Shown: positions 9,472-19,535 of the stretch, in pieces | How the letters are laid out: the number at the start of each line of letters is the position of its first letter | Position numbering within the stretch: position 1 is the first letter of the stretch | Source of the DNA: Blastococcus sp. TF02-09 | GTDB lineage: Bacteria; Actinomycetota; Actinomycetes; Mycobacteriales; Geodermatophilaceae | DNA length: 64,000 nt | Reading direction: 5' to 3' | Assembly (NCBI RefSeq): GCF_003319105.1 | Contig: NZ_QOHH01000002.1 | Location: forward strand, 1-64,000 | Translations under genes and position numbers: made by a program | The notes under the pieces: model-generated | What the model was told of the DNA's origin: nothing | Database searches by the model: none | The model's input: only the letters and a program-made list of their open reading frames with translations

Positions 9472-10287
9472 TCAGCCCTGCGCCAGCCCCCAGGACGTCG
9501 CGGCGATCCGGTCGGCGTCCTCGCGCGCGAGGGTGCCGACGTCGACCAGCCGCTCCAGGACGTGCGCCTGCCGGGCCCGGGCGAGCTCGGGGTGCACCAG
9601 CGGGTCGTACGCGCTGGGCGCCTGCACGAGACCGACGAGCACCGTGGCCTGCGCCCAGTCCAGCTCGCCGGGGGCCGCGTCGAAGTAGCCCCGCGCGGCG
9701 GCATCCAGGCCGTAGAAGCCGTGCCCGAAGTAGGCGGCGTCGAGGTACATCCGCAACAGCTCCTCGTTGCTCCAGGCGCGGTCGAGCTTGAGCGCCAGGA
9801 CGACGGCGCGGGCCTTGGCCAGCGGATCGGTGGCGCCGTCCTCGTAGACCACGCGGGCCAGCTGCTGGTGCACGGTCGAGCCGCCCCGGTCGGTGCCGCT
9901 GACCAGCCCGAGCGGCGCCCGCAGCGCTCCCCGCCAGTCGATGCCGACGTGGTCGGCGAAGTGGCTGTCCTCGGTGGCCAGCAGGGCGGCGGCGACGCGC
10001 GGCGGGATCTCACCCCCGAGCGCCGTCCCGGCGTGGGCGGCCAGCCGCGCGTCCACCCGGGTGCGGGCGTCGTCGACACCTGGGGTGGTGACCCACCCGG
10101 CGCCGAGCCCGAGGGTGGCGACGACGGCGAGGGCGCCGAACGCGCGGCGGGCGCGACGGAGCACGGGGGCCGGTCGCGAGGCGGGGAGGGTGCGCTGCTG
10201 CGTCAGGTCGGGCACCCCCTCATCCGATCGTCCGGGACCCCCGTCCGGCGTCGTCCCGGCGGTCGATCTTGCTGGATGGGGCGTCAT
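9472..10287 (-). CDS. Monofunctional peptidoglycan transglycosylase (GT51)
   Basis: It is a membrane-anchored glycosyltransferase that should polymerise lipid II into glycan strands at the outer face of the membrane. A basic stretch and one hydrophobic segment (FGALAVVATLGLGAGWV, about 50-66) form the anchor. GT51 motifs follow in order: ATEDSHFADHVGIDW (with the catalytic Glu), GGSTVHQQLARVVY, LKLDRAWSNEELL and YLDAAYFGHGFYGLDAAA. No penicillin-binding transpeptidase domain follows, so it is monofunctional, and at about 250-270 residues has the expected length. The ATG at 10287 overlaps the ATL gene. A GTG at 10215, 4 bp after the ATL stop, is an equally likely start. Confidence 0.9.
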   Translation of the reverse strand: MTPHPARSTAGTTPDGGPGRSDEGVPDLTQQRTLPASRPAPVLRRARRAFGALAVVATLGLGAGWVTTPGVDDARTRVDARLAAHAGTALGGEIPPRVAAALLATEDSHFADHVGIDWRGALRAPLGLVSGTDRGGSTVHQQLARVVYEDGATDPLAKARAVVLALKLDRAWSNEELLRMYLDAAYFGHGFYGLDAAARGYFDAAPGELDWAQATVLVGLVQAPSAYDPLVHPELARARQAHVLERLVDVGTLAREDADRIAATSWGLAQG

Positions 10288-10600
10288 CCCCGGGGAGGAC
10301 GGCCGTGTCGCGGTCGGGCCAGCCGACGGCGGCCAGGTCGACGCGGCCGTTGCGCACCGGCACGCCCTCGCCGGCCAGCAGCTCCAGCTGCCGCACCCGC
10401 ACCGCCTCGGCGGCCGTGCCGTCGGCGCGCAGCACCCGGTGCCAGGGCACCGCTCCCCCGCCGGAGCTCAGCGCCCGGGCGACCCGGCGCGGACCCACGC
10501 CGACCAGCCGGCCGATCGCGCCGTAGCTGGTGACCCGCCCCGGTGGGATCTGCTCCACCACGTCGAAGACGGCCTCGTCGACGTCCAGCGCATCGCTCAC
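10220..10600 (-). CDS. Alkyltransferase-like (ATL) DNA repair protein
   Basis: This 126-residue protein is homologous to the DNA-binding domain of O6-alkylguanine transferases (IPPGRVTSYGAIGRLVG, then RRVARALS as the recognition helix). The reactive cysteine of the PCHRV motif is replaced: residues 52-56 read PWHRV. Trp in this position defines ATL proteins, which bind O6-alkylguanine without repairing it and pass the lesion to nucleotide excision repair. The GTG at 10600 begins the homologous region. A longer in-frame extension is arginine/proline-rich and looks non-coding. It is followed directly by the GT51 gene. Confidence 0.9.
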   Translation of the reverse strand: MSDALDVDEAVFDVVEQIPPGRVTSYGAIGRLVGVGPRRVARALSSGGGAVPWHRVLRADGTAAEAVRVRQLELLAGEGVPVRNGRVDLAAVGWPDRDTAVLPGDDAPSSKIDRRDDAGRGSRTIG

Positions 10601-10632
10601 GTGCCCATGGTGGACCGTCGGGCGAGGCCTGT

Positions 10633-11229
10633 TCAGTCGTCCTTGCGCCCGAACCGGGCCAGCAGCCGGGTCTGCGGGCGCGCCGATGCGGGCACGGGCA
10701 GCGGCGGGTCGAAGAATCCGGGGACGCCGTCGTCGGGCAGCTGGTCGGCGAGCACCAGCGCCACGGTGACCAGGTCCTCGTCCAGCGTGCGGTCGCCACC
10801 GGTCGCCCGGGCGAGGTCCCACGAGTGCACGGTGAGGTCCGACGTCATCTCGAGGACGTACTGCGTGGCCGGCGTGGGCCCGCGCTGCAGGTGCACGGTG
10901 CGGGACAGGGCGTCGTCCTCCGCGACGGCGGCCAGCGACCCGTCCGCGGCGGTCTCCCAGCTGGTGAGCGGGTCGTCCCCGAGCAGCGTCGGGGTGTCGT
11001 CAGGCACCTGGATCCGGTCGTAGGGCTCCCCGGCCAGCAGCGGCGGCGCCCATAGGTGCTCACCGATCAGGTGCGCCACGAGGTCCGCGACCGTCCAGCC
11101 GGGCAGCGCCTCGTCCTCCCACTGGTCGGGGTCGACGGCGTCCACGCGGTCGGTGAACAGCGCCTGCGCGCGCTGGAACAGCTCGAGCAGCTCGACGGGC
11201 GAGTACCGGTCCATGCCGCCAGTAGACAT
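10633..11229 (-). CDS. TIGR03086-type DinB/maleylpyruvate isomerase-like protein
   Basis: The protein has about 198 residues. Its N-terminal four-helix DinB/MDMPI_N-type domain includes WTVADLVAHLIGEHLW, a typical metal-binding helix with spaced His residues. HSWDLARATG near residue 140 supplies another conserved His. Related actinobacterial proteins are thought to be metal-dependent and often mycothiol-linked, but the reaction here is unknown. Starts at 11241 (TTG), 11229 (ATG) and 11214 (ATG) are all possible. I chose the 11229 ATG. It corresponds in position to Rv3205c of M. tuberculosis. Confidence 0.75.
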   Translation of the reverse strand: MSTGGMDRYSPVELLELFQRAQALFTDRVDAVDPDQWEDEALPGWTVADLVAHLIGEHLWAPPLLAGEPYDRIQVPDDTPTLLGDDPLTSWETAADGSLAAVAEDDALSRTVHLQRGPTPATQYVLEMTSDLTVHSWDLARATGGDRTLDEDLVTVALVLADQLPDDGVPGFFDPPLPVPASARPQTRLLARFGRKDD

Positions 11230-11279
11230 GTCCCCAGTCAACAGCGGCCGACCCCGACCTGCCCGTCGGGGACGACGAC

Positions 11280-11310
11280 GGCCCGGTCACCCACGAGGGG
11301 TGACCGGGCC
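11280..11310 (-). terminator. Hairpin terminator after moeZ
   Basis: GGCCCGGTCACCC (11280-11292) pairs perfectly with GGGTGACCGGGCC (11298-11310), leaving a short loop. It lies 15 bp beyond the moeZ stop, where a terminator is expected. There is no strong U-tract, which is common in actinobacteria. Confidence 0.8.
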
Positions 11311-11324
11311 GCGGTGGACTGCGT

Positions 11325-12485
11325 TCAGTAGGTCGGGAGCGTCTTGTCGATGCGCGTGGCCCAGGAGGTCACGCCGCCCTGCACGTGGACGGCGTCCTTG
11401 AAGCCCGCGGCCTTGACCGCGGCGAGCACCTCGGCCGAGCGGACGCCGGTCTTGCAGTGCAGCACGATCGGCTTGTCCTGCGGCAGCTCCGACAGCGCCC
11501 GGCCGGAGAGGATCTCGTCCTTGGGGATCAGCCGCGCGCCCGGGATCGAGACGATCTCGTACTCGTTGGGCTCGCGGACGTCGATCAGGTCAAACTCCTT
11601 GCCGGCGTCCATCATGTCCTTGAGCTCGTCGACCGTGATCGTCGAGCCGGCCGCCGCCTCCTGCGCCTCGACCGAGACCACACCGCAGAAGTTCTCGTAG
11701 TCGATCAGCCCGGTGATCGGCTCGCCCTCGGGGTCCTTCCGCACCTTGATCTCGCGGAAGGTCATCTCCAGGGCGTCGTAGACCATCAGCCGACCGAGCA
11801 GCGTCTCGCCGATGCCGGTGATCAGCTTGACCGCCTCGGTGGCCTGGATGGCGCCCACCGTCGCGCAGAGGACGCCGAGCACGCCACCCTCGGCGCAGCT
11901 GGGCACCATGCCGGGCGGCGGCGGGACGGGGTAGAGGTCGCGGTAGTTCGGCCCGTGCTCGTTCCAGAAGACCGACACCTGACCGTCGAAGCGGTAGATG
12001 GAGCCCCACACGTAGGGCTTGTTCAGCAGCACGCACGCGTCGTTGACGAGGTAGCGCGTGGCGAAGTTGTCCGTGCCGTCCACGATGAGGTCGTACTGGC
12101 TGAAGATCTCCAGCACGTTGTCGTTGTCCAGGCGCGTCTCGTGCAGCCGGACGTCGATCAGCGGGTTGATCTCCCGGATGGAGTCGCGCGCGCTCTGGGC
12201 CTTGGACCGGCCGACGTCGGACTGCCCGTGGATGATCTGGCGCTGCAGGTTCGACTCGTCGACGGTGTCGAACTCGACGATGCCGAGCGTGCCCACACCG
12301 GCCGCGGCCAGGTACATGAGCACCGGCGAGCCGAGGCCACCGGCGCCGACGGCCAGCACCTTCGCGTTCTTCAGCCGCTTCTGCCCGTCCATGCCCACGT
12401 CGGGGATGATCAGGTGGCGGCTGTAGCGGCGGACCTCGTCGATGGACAGGTCGGCGGCGGGCTCCACCAGGGGTGGCAGGGACAC
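11325..12485 (-). CDS. moeZ: Adenylyltransferase/sulfurtransferase MoeZ
   Basis: This 386-residue two-domain protein activates the C-terminus of ThiS/MoaD-type sulfur carriers and thiocarboxylates them for molybdopterin, cysteine and related pathways. The N-terminal ThiF/MoeB domain has the nucleotide loop GAGGLGSPV (47-55), D73, the Asn/Arg pair in ESNLQRQ and DGTDNFATRYLVNDA. The C-terminal rhodanese domain has the active-site loop CKTGVRS with Cys344. The GTG at 12485 is chosen over an upstream ATG because GGAG stands 5 bases before it. Downstream lies the hairpin at 11280. It is monocistronic and divergent from the AbiEi-like gene. Confidence 0.95.
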   Translation of the reverse strand: MSLPPLVEPAADLSIDEVRRYSRHLIIPDVGMDGQKRLKNAKVLAVGAGGLGSPVLMYLAAAGVGTLGIVEFDTVDESNLQRQIIHGQSDVGRSKAQSARDSIREINPLIDVRLHETRLDNDNVLEIFSQYDLIVDGTDNFATRYLVNDACVLLNKPYVWGSIYRFDGQVSVFWNEHGPNYRDLYPVPPPPGMVPSCAEGGVLGVLCATVGAIQATEAVKLITGIGETLLGRLMVYDALEMTFREIKVRKDPEGEPITGLIDYENFCGVVSVEAQEAAAGSTITVDELKDMMDAGKEFDLIDVREPNEYEIVSIPGARLIPKDEILSGRALSELPQDKPIVLHCKTGVRSAEVLAAVKAAGFKDAVHVQGGVTSWATRIDKTLPTY

Positions 12486-12710
12486 GATCGCTCCTCGTTC
12501 GGTGGACAGCGGCCGCGACGGGCCGTCGAACACGTGCGACAACAGCGTGCCAGCCAGGATCCTTCCCTCGGGACGCACCCGCCTCGGGCCGCCCCGTCGA
12601 CCGCGGGGTTCGACACCTCACGCCGACGGGTGCGACGTGTCCTTCCCCGCGGTCGGTCGGCCTGTGGACAGTCGAGGCGGGCCTGGTCTCGCTGAGGGCA
12701 GGCTCCCCGG

Positions 12711-13595
12711 GTGCCTGCATCCCGCCCGCCGATCCTGCGGGGACGCGTCTTCCGCGGTCGGGACGCCGTGGCCGCCGGGCTGCTCACGAAGCGACAGCTC
12801 TCTTCCCGTGTCTGGCGGCCGCTGTTCCGCGGCGTCTACGCCGATGCGGAGCTCCCCGACACCCACGAGATCGCAATCGCCGGCGCCTCGTTGATCACTC
12901 CGTCGACCGCGGTCTTCAGCGGACGATCTGCGGCATGCCTCCTGGGCGCGGACCAGCTGGTCGACGCGTCGACCCCGGTAGAGGTGACCGTGCCCGAGGC
13001 CGACCGGTTCGGTCCCGTCGCGGGACTGCGGATACGTCGTGCCGTGGTGCCGGAATCCGACGTCCGCAGCGTGCGCCGGTACTCATGCACGACACCGGTC
13101 CGGACCGCCGTGGACATCGCCCGGCACGAGGAGCTCCCCGGCTCCGTCATCGCCCTGGACGTCCTGCTTCGCCGCGGTCTGGTCGACGCCGGGCGGCTGG
13201 CCGAGGCCGTCGCAGCAGTGCCGACCGGACGCGGATCCCGCCGTGCGCGCCTCGCCGAGGCATTGGCCGACGGCCGGGCCGAGTCCCCGCCGGAGACGGT
13301 GGTCCGGGTGCTGCTGCGGACAGCAGGGCTGGCTCCGGTGCCGCAGTTCGTGGTGCGCGACGAGCATGGCCGGTTCGTCGCCCGGGTGGACCTCGCCTTC
13401 CCCGGTCAGCGGGTGGCGGTCGAGTACGACGGCGCCTGGCACGGTCACCCAGGACAGCTGGCCCGGGACCGTCGGCGGCTCAATGCGCTGGTGGCGGCGG
13501 GCTGGCGGGTGGTGCACCTGACTGCGGCAGATCTGCACGACCCGGCCCGAGTACTCGCCGCGGTCGCGTCGGCGCTCGCCGAGCGCGGGCTTTGA
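12711..13595 (+). CDS. AbiEi-antitoxin-like / DUF559 nuclease-fold protein
   Basis: The protein has 294 residues. The N-terminus (FRGRDAVAAGLLTKRQLSSR, then WRPLFRGVYAD) is the winged-helix seen in AbiEi-type antitoxins. The C-terminal part (FVARVDLAFPGQRVAVEYDG, then RRLNALVAAGWRVVHLTAADL) is a DUF559/Vsr-like PD-(D/E)XK endonuclease fold with D, E and an H-x-H cluster. No AbiEii nucleotidyltransferase toxin is next to it. Such stand-alone proteins are abundant in actinobacteria and their function is unknown. The GTG start at 12711 is the first in frame. Confidence 0.75.
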   Translation: MPASRPPILRGRVFRGRDAVAAGLLTKRQLSSRVWRPLFRGVYADAELPDTHEIAIAGASLITPSTAVFSGRSAACLLGADQLVDASTPVEVTVPEADRFGPVAGLRIRRAVVPESDVRSVRRYSCTTPVRTAVDIARHEELPGSVIALDVLLRRGLVDAGRLAEAVAAVPTGRGSRRARLAEALADGRAESPPETVVRVLLRTAGLAPVPQFVVRDEHGRFVARVDLAFPGQRVAVEYDGAWHGHPGQLARDRRRLNALVAAGWRVVHLTAADLHDPARVLAAVASALAERGL

Positions 13596-13654
13596 CACCT
13601 GCAGGGCGTCGTCGCGACGTGGCCTTCCCCGCGGTCGGCGAGGGGGCGGCGAGG

Positions 13655-14590
13655 CTAGGGGTAGGGCCAGGCGTTCTTGGCGCAGCCGTCCAGGCCGAGC
13701 GTCTGCTGCTGCATCACCGGCGCGAGCTCGCCGGGCCCCGGGCACGACTCGTGACCGTTGCCCAGCGCGTGCCCCACCTCGTGGTTCACCACGTACCGGC
13801 GGTACGTGGCGACGTCGCCCTTGTAGTCCGGGACGGCGGTGGCCCAGCGGGCCAGGTTGATGACGGCCCGCTCGCCGTAGCGGCAGGAGGTGTACCCGCC
13901 GGTGCCCACGCCGGGGCAGTAGGTCTCCATGCTGCCCGGGCTCACCAGCGACACCCGGAACTCGTACTCACCCGCATCCGCCTCCGCGGCACCCACCCGC
14001 TGGAAGGACATCTGCCCGCCGTTCCCCCAGGAGCGCGGGTCGCCCAGCGTCTCCTCGACGGCCTCGGCGAACCCAGCGCCGTCGACGTCGATGCCGTCCT
14101 CCACCTCGACGACGAAGCGACGCAGCGGGCCGGTGCCGTAGACGGGCGAGCCGCCGTCGACGACCGAGACGGTCCCGGCGCCGCGCTCGACGTAGATCGC
14201 GGCGTCGGCAGCCGGGGGCGGCACCTCGGTGGGTTCGGCGTCGCCCTGCGCGGGTGCGTCGGAGGGCCGGCCGTCGTCGGGCAGCGGGAGGACCGACGGC
14301 GTCGCGGCCAGCGCCGAGCTGCTCGCGCCGGCCGGATCGGTGCCGGCCGGCCGGTCGACGGCGACGTCGACGAGCGCGACGAGGGTCGCCACCGTCAGGA
14401 ACGGGATGGCGTAGGCGCGCCACCCGTACCGGCGGACGAAGCCGCGCACGGGGCCGTCGGCCGGGCCCACCCGACGGCGCACCCGGTCGGGGTCGGCGGC
14501 GGCGACCAGCGGGCCGCTGCGCGGGCGGGTCCGCGTGCCTCCCGATCGGCTCGGGGAGTCGACCCGGCCGTCGGTGCGGCGTCCCGACAC
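13655..14590 (-). CDS. DUF3152 membrane-anchored zincin-like protein
   Basis: This 311-residue protein has a basic cytoplasmic N-terminus, one membrane segment (YAIPFLTVATLVALVDVAV, about 56-74), a Pro/Ala-rich linker and an extracytoplasmic DUF3152 domain. The domain contains VVNHEVGHALGNGHESC, an HExxHxxxxxH-like zinc site of metzincin type, plus several Cys likely to be disulphide-bonded. This suggests an extracellular metalloprotease, though activity has not been shown for the family to my knowledge. It corresponds to Rv3207c in gene order. Confidence 0.85.
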   Translation of the reverse strand: MSGRRTDGRVDSPSRSGGTRTRPRSGPLVAAADPDRVRRRVGPADGPVRGFVRRYGWRAYAIPFLTVATLVALVDVAVDRPAGTDPAGASSSALAATPSVLPLPDDGRPSDAPAQGDAEPTEVPPPAADAAIYVERGAGTVSVVDGGSPVYGTGPLRRFVVEVEDGIDVDGAGFAEAVEETLGDPRSWGNGGQMSFQRVGAAEADAGEYEFRVSLVSPGSMETYCPGVGTGGYTSCRYGERAVINLARWATAVPDYKGDVATYRRYVVNHEVGHALGNGHESCPGPGELAPVMQQQTLGLDGCAKNAWPYP

Positions 14591-14677
14591 TCCCGACCTC
14601 CCTGGTCTCCCGATCGACGTCCGGCCCAGGGTCTCACGCTGCGTGGCGAGTCGGCTGCAGCCGGCAGCCGCCCGGCC

Positions 14678-15709
14678 CTACGTGGCGTCCAGCGCCTCGA
14701 GCATGCCCAGCACGGCCCGCGCCGTCGGCTCCGGCGCCTCGAGCATCGCCACGTGGCCGATGCCCTCGAACACCCGCAGCCGGGCGTCGGGGATGGCGGC
14801 CGCCAGCCGCGGGGCCATCGCCGGGTCGACGAGCTTGTCGCGGTCGCCCCAGATGACGAGCGTCGGCTGACGCAGGGCACCGGCCATGCGCCAGGCGTTG
14901 GCCCGGCCCACCCGCAGGTAGGAGGTGATCAGCGCGCGCATGTTGCCGGCCAGCGCGCGGTCGGCCCACGGCTGCTCGGCCCGGATGCGCATCTCCTCGA
15001 CCGCCTGGTCCACCCGCTCCTCGGGCACCTGGTCGGGCCGGCCGAAGCACATCCGGATCATCGAGCGCACGTTCTGCTCCGGGGTGACCCCGGCGAGGCG
15101 GCGCTCGGCCAGCGTCGTGGCGCCCGGCAGCAGCAGGAGCAGCAGCGCCCGGCTGAACGCCGGGGGGACGCGGTAGACCGGCATGGCCGGTGAGATCAGC
15201 GTCAGCGTGCCGACCAGGTCGGGCCGCCGGGCTGCGACGACGACGCTGACCAGGCCGCCGAGGGAGTTGCCGAGCAGGTGCACGGGCCGGCCCTGCGCCT
15301 CGCCGGGCTGCTGCCGGATGTGCTCCAGGACGTCGATCACCGCCCGCACGTGCCCGCGGATCGAGTACCGCCCGCGGGGTGGCGGCGGGGACTGCCCGAA
15401 GCCCGGCAGATCCACCGCCCACCCCTCGACGCGGACCGCCAGCAGCGCCGCGAGATCGGTCCAGTTCGTCGAGGCGCCCCCCAGCCCGTGCACGTACAGC
15501 GCCCGCTCGTGCGGTGCGCCGGACGGGTCGCCGTCGACCGGTCCGGTCCACGGCGTGCAGCGCACGAAGACCTCACCCCCACCGGCCGGCAGCTGCCGGC
15601 CCGGCCACGGGGGCCGGAGGACGGCGGTGCCGGGCAGGGCGGTCGCCGAGTCGGGTGCGTCCCCGAGGGACGACGGCCCGCGGACGTCGGAGCTGGGCAT
15701 CTCGGGCAT
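14678..15709 (-). CDS. Alpha/beta-hydrolase fold protein
   Basis: This 343-residue hydrolase has the oxyanion region YVHGLGGASTNW, the nucleophile elbow LLGNSLGG (Ser), the acid in WGDRDKLVDP and the general-base His in GIGHVAMLE. The catalytic triad is therefore complete. It is probably an esterase, lipase or peptidase of unknown substrate. It is divergently transcribed from a TetR regulator 70 bp away, which is a natural candidate to control it. The ATG at 15709 lies 7 bases after a -10-like TACCGT, suggesting a leaderless message. Confidence 0.85.
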   Translation of the reverse strand: MPEMPSSDVRGPSSLGDAPDSATALPGTAVLRPPWPGRQLPAGGGEVFVRCTPWTGPVDGDPSGAPHERALYVHGLGGASTNWTDLAALLAVRVEGWAVDLPGFGQSPPPPRGRYSIRGHVRAVIDVLEHIRQQPGEAQGRPVHLLGNSLGGLVSVVVAARRPDLVGTLTLISPAMPVYRVPPAFSRALLLLLLPGATTLAERRLAGVTPEQNVRSMIRMCFGRPDQVPEERVDQAVEEMRIRAEQPWADRALAGNMRALITSYLRVGRANAWRMAGALRQPTLVIWGDRDKLVDPAMAPRLAAAIPDARLRVFEGIGHVAMLEAPEPTARAVLGMLEALDAT

Positions 15710-15716
15710 CGCCGCG

Positions 15717-15722
15717 ACGGTA
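15717..15722 (-). promoter_or_regulatory. Putative -10 box for the hydrolase gene
   Basis: On the minus strand TACCGT fits the actinobacterial TANNNT -10 consensus and ends 7 bases before the hydrolase ATG. Transcription would then start at or next to the A of the ATG. No clear -35 is seen. Confidence 0.45.
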
Positions 15723-15764
15723 ATCCAGCGGTGGTGGTTGTGATGCCGCGCACGAACCCGTCGG

Positions 15765-15770
15765 TAACAT
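15765..15770 (+). promoter_or_regulatory. Putative -10 box for the TetR gene
   Basis: TAACAT fits TANNNT and ends 9 bases before the tetR ATG, again implying a leaderless or near-leaderless transcript. CG-N-CGGTAA occurs at both -10 regions (15715-15722 and about 15759-15767), so one regulator might contact both promoters. Confidence 0.45.
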
Positions 15771-15779
15771 CCCCGTGCC

Positions 15780-16427
15780 ATGCAGCCGCCACCTCCCGCC
15801 CCCGCAGCGAACCGCCGCACGTCCCGCCTGCCCCGGGGCGCCCGCCGGCTGCAGCTGCTGCGCGCGGCCCAGGACGTCTTCGTCGCCCAGGGGTTCCACG
15901 CGGCCGCGATGGACGACATCGCCGACCGCGCCGGTGTCAGCAAGCCGGTGCTCTACCAGCACTTCCCGGGCAAGCGGGAGCTGTACCTGGCGTTGCTCGA
16001 GGAGCAGGTCTCCGAGCTGGCGGACCGAGTCGCCGAGGCCATGGCCGCCACCCACGACAACCGGTCGCGGGTGGACGCCGCCGTCGGCGCCTACTTCGAC
16101 TTCATCGACGCCGACGGCGAGGCCTTCCGCCTCGTCTTCGAGTCCGACCTGCGCAACGACGCCGACGTCCGCACCATCGTCGACCGCGGCACCGGCACCT
16201 GCGTCGAGGCCATCGCCGAGGTGATCGCCGCCGACACCGGCGCCGACACCGAGCGGGCCCTGCTGCTGGCCTCGGGGCTCGCCGGCCTGGCGGAGTCCAG
16301 CGCCCGGTGGTGGCTGCCCCGCAAGGGCACCGTCTCCCGCGACGAGGCCGTGGCGCTCATGTCGGCGTTGGCGTGGCGGGGCATCTCCGGCTTCCCGCGG
16401 ATCGACGGCGGGCAGCCGCTCGCCTGA
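15780..16427 (+). CDS. TetR family transcriptional regulator
   Basis: This 215-residue protein has the N-terminal TetR HTH (about 25-70): AAQDVFVAQGFHAAAMDDIA, then AGVSKPVLYQHFPGKRELYLALL, with the usual Y-x-H-F-x-x-K recognition motif. The remaining helical domain should bind an unknown ligand. It is divergent from the alpha/beta-hydrolase gene. Gene order matches Rv3208, next to the TB9.4/DUF3107 gene. Autoregulation through the shared 70-bp promoter region is likely. Confidence 0.93.
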   Translation: MQPPPPAPAANRRTSRLPRGARRLQLLRAAQDVFVAQGFHAAAMDDIADRAGVSKPVLYQHFPGKRELYLALLEEQVSELADRVAEAMAATHDNRSRVDAAVGAYFDFIDADGEAFRLVFESDLRNDADVRTIVDRGTGTCVEAIAEVIAADTGADTERALLLASGLAGLAESSARWWLPRKGTVSRDEAVALMSALAWRGISGFPRIDGGQPLA

Positions 16428-16523
16428 GGCGTTCGCTGTCGGCGCACCCGCTCCGACCGTCCCCCGGCGCCGGGCTGGACTAGCGTTGGGGACAGTCGCG
16501 CGAACCGAGGAGGCATCGCCCAC

Positions 16524-16766
16524 GTGGAAGTCAAGATCGGCGTCCAGCACTCCCCCCGGGAGCTGGTCATCGACAGCCCCAAGACCCCTGACGAGATCGC
16601 TGCGGAGGTGTCGGCAGCCATGTCCGGCACCACCAAGGACGGCCTGCTGACCCTCGTCGACGAGCGGGGTCGGCGCGTCGTCGTCCCGGTCGACCGCATC
16701 GCCTACGTAGAGATCGCCCAGGCCGATCAGCGGCGGGTCGGCTTCATCGCCGGAAGCACCAGCTGA
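16524..16766 (+). CDS. DUF3107 family protein (TB9.4-like)
   Basis: This 80-residue protein matches the actinobacterial DUF3107 family (M. tuberculosis Rv3208A, TB9.4). It starts VEVKIGVQHSPRELVIDS and ends RRVGFIAGSTS, with a compact alpha/beta composition. The function is unknown. The GTG start is supported by AGGAGG 10 bases upstream. A structured repeat (16767-16826) begins immediately after the stop codon. Confidence 0.9.
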   Translation: MEVKIGVQHSPRELVIDSPKTPDEIAAEVSAAMSGTTKDGLLTLVDERGRRVVVPVDRIAYVEIAQADQRRVGFIAGSTS

Positions 16767-16826
16767 CGGAGGACCCCGCTGCCCCTCACGGCTCGCACGC
16801 TCGCCGTGGGGCCCTGCACCGGGGCC
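16767..16826 (+). repeat. 3'-end structured element, copy A
   Basis: This copy follows the DUF3107 stop directly. It reads GGACCCCGCTGC, then an inner stem CACGGC...GCCGTG around the core TCGCACGCTC, then GGGCCCTG and GCACCGGGGCC, which pairs with the first arm with one mismatch. It has the same architecture as the copies at 38288, 48409, 58061 and 60851. It probably forms a two-stem RNA hairpin at the 3' end of the mRNA. Confidence 0.8.
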
Positions 16827-16863
16827 GGAGGGGGCGTTCCCGCATCGCGGGGACGCCCCCTCC
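16827..16863. terminator. Bidirectional hairpin terminator
   Basis: GGAGGGGGCGTTCCCGC (16827-16843) pairs with GCGGGGACGCCCCCTCC (16847-16863) around an ATC loop. It separates convergent DUF3107 (+) and ferritin-like (-) genes. Confidence 0.85.
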
Positions 16864-16869
16864 GTCCGG

Positions 16870-17520
16870 TCAGGGGTTGAGGCCCAGGGTGGTCATGCGC
16901 TCGGTGTGCGCGCTGGTGATGCGGTCGATCAGCCGGCCGACGCCGGCCAGGTCACCGGTCCCGCTCATGATCAGGTCGGCCAGCCCGTCGTTCTCGGCGA
17001 TGACCGCCTGCGAGCGGGTGATGGCCTCCCCGACCAGCCGCCGTCCCCAGAGCGCCAGCCGTCCGGCGAGCCGCCGGTCGGCCTGGATGGCCGCGCGGAC
17101 CTCGCGCACGGCGAAGTCGGCGTGCCCGGTGTCGGCGAGCACCTCCAGCACGAGGTCCCGGTCGGGCTCGGGCAGGAACGCCGCGATCTCGCGGTAGAAG
17201 TCGGCGGCCAGACCGTCGCCGACGTAGGCCTTCACCAGCCCCTCGAGCCAGGTGCTCGGCCGGGTGCTCTCGTGGAAGGTGTCCAGCGCGACGGTGAACG
17301 GCGCCATCGCCGCGGCCGGGTCCGCGCCGAGCTCCGCGATCCGCTCGGTGAGCCGCACGTGGTGGCCGATCTCCGCCGCCGCCATCCGCGCGAGCGCGGC
17401 CCGGCCGGTCAGCGTGGGAGCCAGCCGGGCGTCCTCGGCGAGCCGATCGAAGGCGGTCAGCTCGGCGTAGGCCAGCACGCCCAGCAGGTCGACGACGGCT
17501 CCGGGCTCGGGCTGGCTCAC
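16870..17520 (-). CDS. Ferritin-like fold protein (MiaE-like)
   Basis: This 216-residue, mostly helical protein carries ferritin-type metal ligands: LTAFDRLAEDA (Glu-poor first helix), AAAEIGHHVRLTERI (E-x-x-H pair) and a second helical pair around GLVKAYVGDGLAADFYREI. The family includes tRNA-modifying diiron monooxygenases, and the equivalent mycobacterial gene (Rv3210c) is annotated ferritin-like. Whether a diiron site is complete here is uncertain. It is divergent from the RhlE helicase gene. Confidence 0.75.
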   Translation of the reverse strand: MSQPEPGAVVDLLGVLAYAELTAFDRLAEDARLAPTLTGRAALARMAAAEIGHHVRLTERIAELGADPAAAMAPFTVALDTFHESTRPSTWLEGLVKAYVGDGLAADFYREIAAFLPEPDRDLVLEVLADTGHADFAVREVRAAIQADRRLAGRLALWGRRLVGEAITRSQAVIAENDGLADLIMSGTGDLAGVGRLIDRITSAHTERMTTLGLNP

Positions 17521-17609
17521 GTGGTCTCCTCGGCTCGGGCGGGCGCAGGAACACTCCCCCCACGAGTGGGGCAGACCACATCATCCGTGCGGCGGGCCGA
17601 GGCTAGCCG

Positions 17610-19534
<1,925 letters not shown>

Positions 19535-19535
<1 letters not shown>

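Noticed and set aside
11486-12578. ATG at 12578 as moeZ start
   Set aside because: The extension is unlike MoeZ N-termini, and GGAG five bases before GTG 12485 gives the normal length.
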